Position numbers and translations under genes: made by a program
Assembly: GCA_934167095.1 (NCBI GenBank)
Contig: CAKPKE010000030.1
Coordinates: 1-7,394 of the forward strand
Source of the DNA: an uncultured Clostridia bacterium
GTDB lineage: Bacteria; Bacillota; Clostridia; TANB77; CAG-508
Direction: 5' to 3'
Length of the DNA: 7,394 nt
Notes under the pieces: model-generated
Seen by the model: only the letters and a program-made list of their open reading frames with translations
Told to the model about the DNA's origin: nothing
Database searches by the model: none
Shown: positions 4,527 through 7,394 of the stretch, one piece after another
Layout: every line of letters begins with the position of its first letter
Numbering within the stretch: the first letter of the stretch is position 1

Positions 4527-5829
4527 AGTAATGCATATCCATTGAACCGTCATCACCTTCTATTGTTGTATCTATTGGATATATTGTTACATATTTGCTA
4601 CTATTGGTTGGTAATTGTGAATCACCTACATCTTTTTCATATTTTCCATTTGCCGTATGCAAATATAGTGCATTTCCATAATCATTTGTGTATTTACTAT
4701 ATAAAACTGATGTATACTCCCAGTTTCCACCACTTAGGTCATATATTCCATAAAGGTTTCCTGTTGTACTAGCATTCATTCCATTTGCTGTATTATATTT
4801 ATTATCGGCTGAACTTCCGCCTACACCTGTTATTTTTGCATAATTAGTTGAATCTTTACTATATGAATTCACTGATATTTCATGATTATTTCTTCCATAT
4901 TTACTTTGTGTTAAATATGCTACTGCTCCCCATTCACTATTCTTCATTAAATGAGAATTTGATCCAGTATTTTGTTGTGTGCTATAATTTATTGAATTAT
5001 TGAAACAATTATTTATATTAATCCAATTCCATGCATATTGTGATGGCTTACTTACTGCTCTTACTGTTGCACTTATTTCTTTGTTTCCTGTACTTGAAGT
5101 TACCTCTGTGTTGCTCCATGTTTTTCCATTGTCAGTAGTTTCTTCCATACTCATTTCATATTTTGCTACCCATATTCCTGGTATTTCTTTGTCCCATCCG
5201 CCTAGTTGCAAATTTGTTGTAAATGCTGGATGAATCTTGTATCCTTCTTTATTCTCTGTTGTTACACTTGTATTTATGAATTGTACATCAATTTCACCTG
5301 CTGTTGAAGTGTGCTCTCCGCTTAAAATTTTGTATTCATATCTTGGTATCCATACAAAGTAACTTCCGTCTATCAAACTTTTTGCATTTGCCCATCTACT
5401 TGTTTTGCTATCATCTGTACCATCAATTTTCACATAGTTATACCATTCTGCCCAACAAAATTCTTCTTGGTCACTTGTTACTTCTACACTTGTTGAAGTT
5501 GTACTTGCCACATATAATCCTGAATCATTTTTTGTTCCATCAGACCAATAAACACCAACCATATTTGTTCCTAATTTCGGAGTACATAAGCCTAATGCCT
5601 CATTCCAAGTTCCACCTTCAAAACCATATCTTTCTATTTCTCTTGATAAATTATCTATTCCAGCCATCTCTTCTTTTGTTGCTTCTTCAGTTTTTCTTTT
5701 AGCTTCTTTTGCTTGTGTTATTAGTCCATTTTCACCTAATACTAGATTAATTGATACACCAGCTAAGATTAGTAACACTACTATTGTGACAACCAATGCT
5801 ACCAAGGTTATACCATTTGATTTTTTCAT
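4291..5829 (-). CDS. prepilin-like surface protein with FGE/C-type-lectin-like domain (copy A); probable DGR target
   Basis: The product is 512 aa. Residues 1-6 (MKKSNG) then ITLVALVV resemble a type IV prepilin leader with cleavage after Gly6, followed by a hydrophobic helix to about residue 31. The +5 residue is Ala, not the usual Glu. A charged segment (QAKEAKRKTEEATKEE) leads into a long extracellular part with FGE-sulfatase-like landmarks: SYFVWIPRYEYKI, IPGIWVAKYEM, SHLMKNSEWGAVAYL, YGIYDLSGGNWEYTS and the C-terminal IRGGSFWDG...GYRVVLVCE. The active-site cysteine pair of true FGEs is not evident, so a binding lectin fold is more likely than an enzyme. The last ~60 codons look hypervariable (separate entry). 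Start: GGAGG (5838-5842) is 8 bases before ATG 5829; the adjacent ATG 5832 and an upstream TTG 5844 are poorer. The gene begins about 23 bases after copy B stops, so they are cotranscribed. Ligand unknown. Confidence 0.8.
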   Translation of the reverse strand: MKKSNGITLVALVVTIVVLLILAGVSINLVLGENGLITQAKEAKRKTEEATKEEMAGIDNLSREIERYGFEGGTWNEALGLCTPKLGTNMVGVYWSDGTKNDSGLYVASTTSTSVEVTSDQEEFCWAEWYNYVKIDGTDDSKTSRWANAKSLIDGSYFVWIPRYEYKILSGEHTSTAGEIDVQFINTSVTTENKEGYKIHPAFTTNLQLGGWDKEIPGIWVAKYEMSMEETTDNGKTWSNTEVTSSTGNKEISATVRAVSKPSQYAWNWININNCFNNSINYSTQQNTGSNSHLMKNSEWGAVAYLTQSKYGRNNHEISVNSYSKDSTNYAKITGVGGSSADNKYNTANGMNASTTGNLYGIYDLSGGNWEYTSVLYSKYTNDYGNALYLHTANGKYEKDVGDSQLPTNSSKYVTIYPIDTTIEGDDGSMDMHYSKWSEIYGDAIYETSSQCGSNAGWYGGRADGDSGTTEGVFNIRGGSFWDGTEAGAFAFADYHGYATIGCGYRVVLVCE

Positions 5830-5852
5830 CATCTCTTCCTCCAAATTTAATA

Positions 5853-6082
5853 CTACTCGCAGACTAAGACAACCCTGTAACTACAAACTTGATATGCCCA
5901 ACCATAACTATCATCAAAAGCAAATATCCCAGTTTGAGGACCATTCCAATAAGCTCCTCCTCGCACGCAGAAACCTTGAGAAGTCGAGTCTTCATCTGCG
6001 CGATCACCATACCAAGCTGTATTCGAACCACACTGACTAGATGTTTCAAAAATAGCATCTCCATAGATTTCGCTCCATTTTG
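5853..6082 (-). other. candidate DGR variable region at the 3' end of copy B
   Basis: The last 56 codons hold 37 A in 168 bases (22%) on the coding strand by hand count, well below the body of the gene. Against copy A, about 33 of roughly 48 single-base mismatches from the TCA/TCG codon to the stop involve an A in one copy. Several codon pairs are two outcomes of an AAT template: AGT/GCT, GAT/AAT, TAT/AGT, ACT/TAT, CAT/TAT. The 5' flank 6025-6082 differs from copy A by one base in 58, and 5849-5867 is identical to 4287-4305. Confidence 0.6.
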
Positions 6083-7394
6083 GATAATGCATATTTATTG
6101 AGCCATCATCCTCTGTTATTGTTGTGTCTATTGGATATATTGTTACATATTTACTGCTATTTGCTGGTATCTGTGAATTTTCTTCATCTTTCGAATATTT
6201 TCCATTTGCTGTATTTGTATATAATGCTGTGCTATTTTTGCTTGTATATTTACTATATAAAACTGATGTATATTCCCAGTTTCCTCCATTTAAATCATAT
6301 ATTCCATATAAATTTCCAGTTGTACTAGCGTTCATTCCATTTTTAGTATTATATTTATTATCAGCAGAACTTCCTCCAACACCTGTTAGTATAGTAGTGT
6401 CATTTTTATTATATAAATTTATTGATATCTCATGACTATTTCTTCCATATCTACTTTGTGTTAAATAAGCTACTGCTCCCCATTCACTGTTTTTCATTAA
6501 GTGTGAATTTGCTCCTGTTGTTTGCAATGTACTATAATTTAATGAGTTATTAAAACAGTTTGTGATATTTATATAATTCCATGAATATTGACTTGGCTTA
6601 CTTACAGCTCTTACTGTTGCACCTATTGCTTTATTTCCTGTACTTGAAGTCAACTCTGTGTTTGTCCAAGTTTTTCCATTGTCTGTTGTTTCTTCCATGC
6701 TCATCTCGTATTTTGCTACCCATATTCCTGGTATTTCTTTGTCCCATCCACCTAGTTGCAAATTTGTTGTAAATGCCGGATGAACTTTATAACCATCTTT
6801 GTTAGCAACTGTTACACTTGTATTTATAAATTGTACATCAATTTCACCAGCTGTTGATGTATGTTCTCCACTTAGGATTTTGTATTCATATCTTGGTATC
6901 CATACAAAATAGCTTCCATCTGTTGTACTCTTGGCGTTTGCCCATCTACTTGTTTTGCTATCATCTGTGCCATCAATTTTTACATAATTATACCATTCTG
7001 CCCAACTAAAGCCATCTTGATCACTTGTTACTTCTACACTTGTTGAAGTTGTACTTGCCACATATAATCCTGAATCATTTTTTGTCCCATCAGACCAATA
7101 AACACCAACCATATTAGTTCCTAGTTTTGGCGTGCATAGACCTAATGCCTCATTCCAATTTCCACCTTCAAACGAGCTTTGAATATTTGCATATTTTCCT
7201 AGTTCGTTTGATAATTTGTCCATATCAGTTAAATCATTTTGCGTTGCTTCCTCTGTTTTTCTTTTTGCTTCTTTTGCTTGTATTATTAGTCCATTTTCAC
7301 CTAGCACTAAATTAATGCTGACACCTGCTAGAATTAATAAAACTACAATTGTTACAACCAAAGCTACTAATGTAATACCTAACTGTCCTTTTCT
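5853..7394 (-). CDS. prepilin-like surface protein with FGE/C-type-lectin-like domain (copy B), 5' end outside window
   Basis: The frame is open to the window edge. Its first visible residues are RKGQLG, then ITLVALVVTIVV, so only a few leader codons are missing; a start at the in-frame TTG 7361 would remove the prepilin-type leader and is wrong. After the hydrophobic helix come the charged QAKEAKRKTEEAT linker and a domain with SYFVWIPRYEYKI, IPGIWVAKYEM, SHLMKNSEWGAVAYL, YGIYDLNGGNWEYTS and the ending VRGGAYWNG...SYRVVLVCE. Like copy A it should be anchored by the N-terminal helix and exposed, binding rather than catalytic. It has an insertion (KYANIQSSFEGG versus RYGFEGG) and lacks a few residues of copy A elsewhere, including two near SGTTEG/STSQG. 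It is the first of the pair in transcription; its promoter is not in the window. Confidence 0.8.
   Translation of the reverse strand, partial: RKGQLGITLVALVVTIVVLLILAGVSINLVLGENGLIIQAKEAKRKTEEATQNDLTDMDKLSNELGKYANIQSSFEGGNWNEALGLCTPKLGTNMVGVYWSDGTKNDSGLYVASTTSTSVEVTSDQDGFSWAEWYNYVKIDGTDDSKTSRWANAKSTTDGSYFVWIPRYEYKILSGEHTSTAGEIDVQFINTSVTVANKDGYKVHPAFTTNLQLGGWDKEIPGIWVAKYEMSMEETTDNGKTWTNTELTSSTGNKAIGATVRAVSKPSQYSWNYINITNCFNNSLNYSTLQTTGANSHLMKNSEWGAVAYLTQSRYGRNSHEISINLYNKNDTTILTGVGGSSADNKYNTKNGMNASTTGNLYGIYDLNGGNWEYTSVLYSKYTSKNSTALYTNTANGKYSKDEENSQIPANSSKYVTIYPIDTTITEDDGSINMHYPKWSEIYGDAIFETSSQCGSNTAWYGDRADEDSTSQGFCVRGGAYWNGPQTGIFAFDDSYGWAYQVCSYRVVLVCE

Larger units (their letters stand above)
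4287..7394 (-). repeat. tandem duplication of a ~1.5 kb surface-protein gene
   Basis: Two head-to-tail copies (4291-5829 and 5853-7394) encode proteins aligned over their whole visible length, with long identical stretches in the middle (for example the LGLCTPKLGTNMVGVYWSDG region and AFTTNLQLGGWDKEIPGIW). Differences cluster in three places: just after the N-terminal helix, around the SYSKDSTNY/LYNKNDTT segment, and heavily in the last ~45 residues. Confidence 0.85.

Noticed and set aside
5304..5702. 132-codon open frame on the plus strand opposite copy A
   Set aside because: It lies wholly antisense to a well-supported gene, has a Leu/His/Phe-rich composition typical of reverse-strand shadows, and has no credible ribosome binding site.
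4291..5829. Formylglycine-generating enzyme (sulfatase-activating) function
   Set aside because: The fold landmarks are present, but I cannot find the redox cysteine pair of true FGEs in the expected place and the protein carries a surface-anchor leader and a hypervariable end. A binding role fits better.

Overview
The window looks like chromosome of a low-GC, gut-type Clostridia/Firmicutes bacterium. Codon use is very AT-rich, Shine-Dalgarno sites are strong (AAGGAGG, GGAGG), promoters are of the sigma-A type, and the proteins have Firmicutes homologues (DUF4160 protein, MurT/GatD, prepilin-like surface proteins). No rRNA, tRNA, CRISPR array, transposase or reverse transcriptase is visible.

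Layout. (1) Positions 1-720, plus strand: the possible tail of an upstream gene, a good promoter, then a two-gene cassette. It consists of an unrecognised 92-aa protein and an overlapping DUF4160 gene broken by a single-base frameshift near position 492, closed by a hairpin terminator. (2) Positions 724-4126, minus strand: an operon read in the order MurT-like Mur ligase, GatD-like glutamine amidotransferase subunit, and an EctB-type diaminobutyrate/2-oxoglutarate aminotransferase, driven by a near-consensus promoter at 4161-4189. (3) Positions 4291-7394, minus strand: two tandem paralogous genes, the upstream one cut by the window edge. Each has a prepilin-like N-terminal helix and a formylglycine-generating-enzyme/C-type-lectin-like C-terminus. 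A long stem-loop terminator at 4212-4270 follows the second.

Two things stand out. First, the GatD-like protein lacks both catalytic residues of its family (the Cys position is Gly93, the His position is Leu190), and the partner MurT appears to lack the Asp thought to complete the triad. The ligase P-loop and the zinc-ribbon cysteines are intact. The pair therefore looks like a Mur-ligase complex that has lost glutaminase activity, followed by an enzyme that would make a diamino acid. A ligase using another amine, possibly diaminobutyrate or free ammonia, is a testable inference.

Second, the last ~170 bases of both surface-protein genes look like variable regions of a diversity-generating retroelement (DGR). 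They are strongly depleted in adenine on the coding strand, differ mostly at codons reachable by changing A, keep a lectin-fold scaffold (RGG..W.G...G.FAF), and are bracketed by a nearly identical 58-nt block and an identical 19-nt block at the stop codon. The reverse transcriptase and template repeat would have to lie outside this window.
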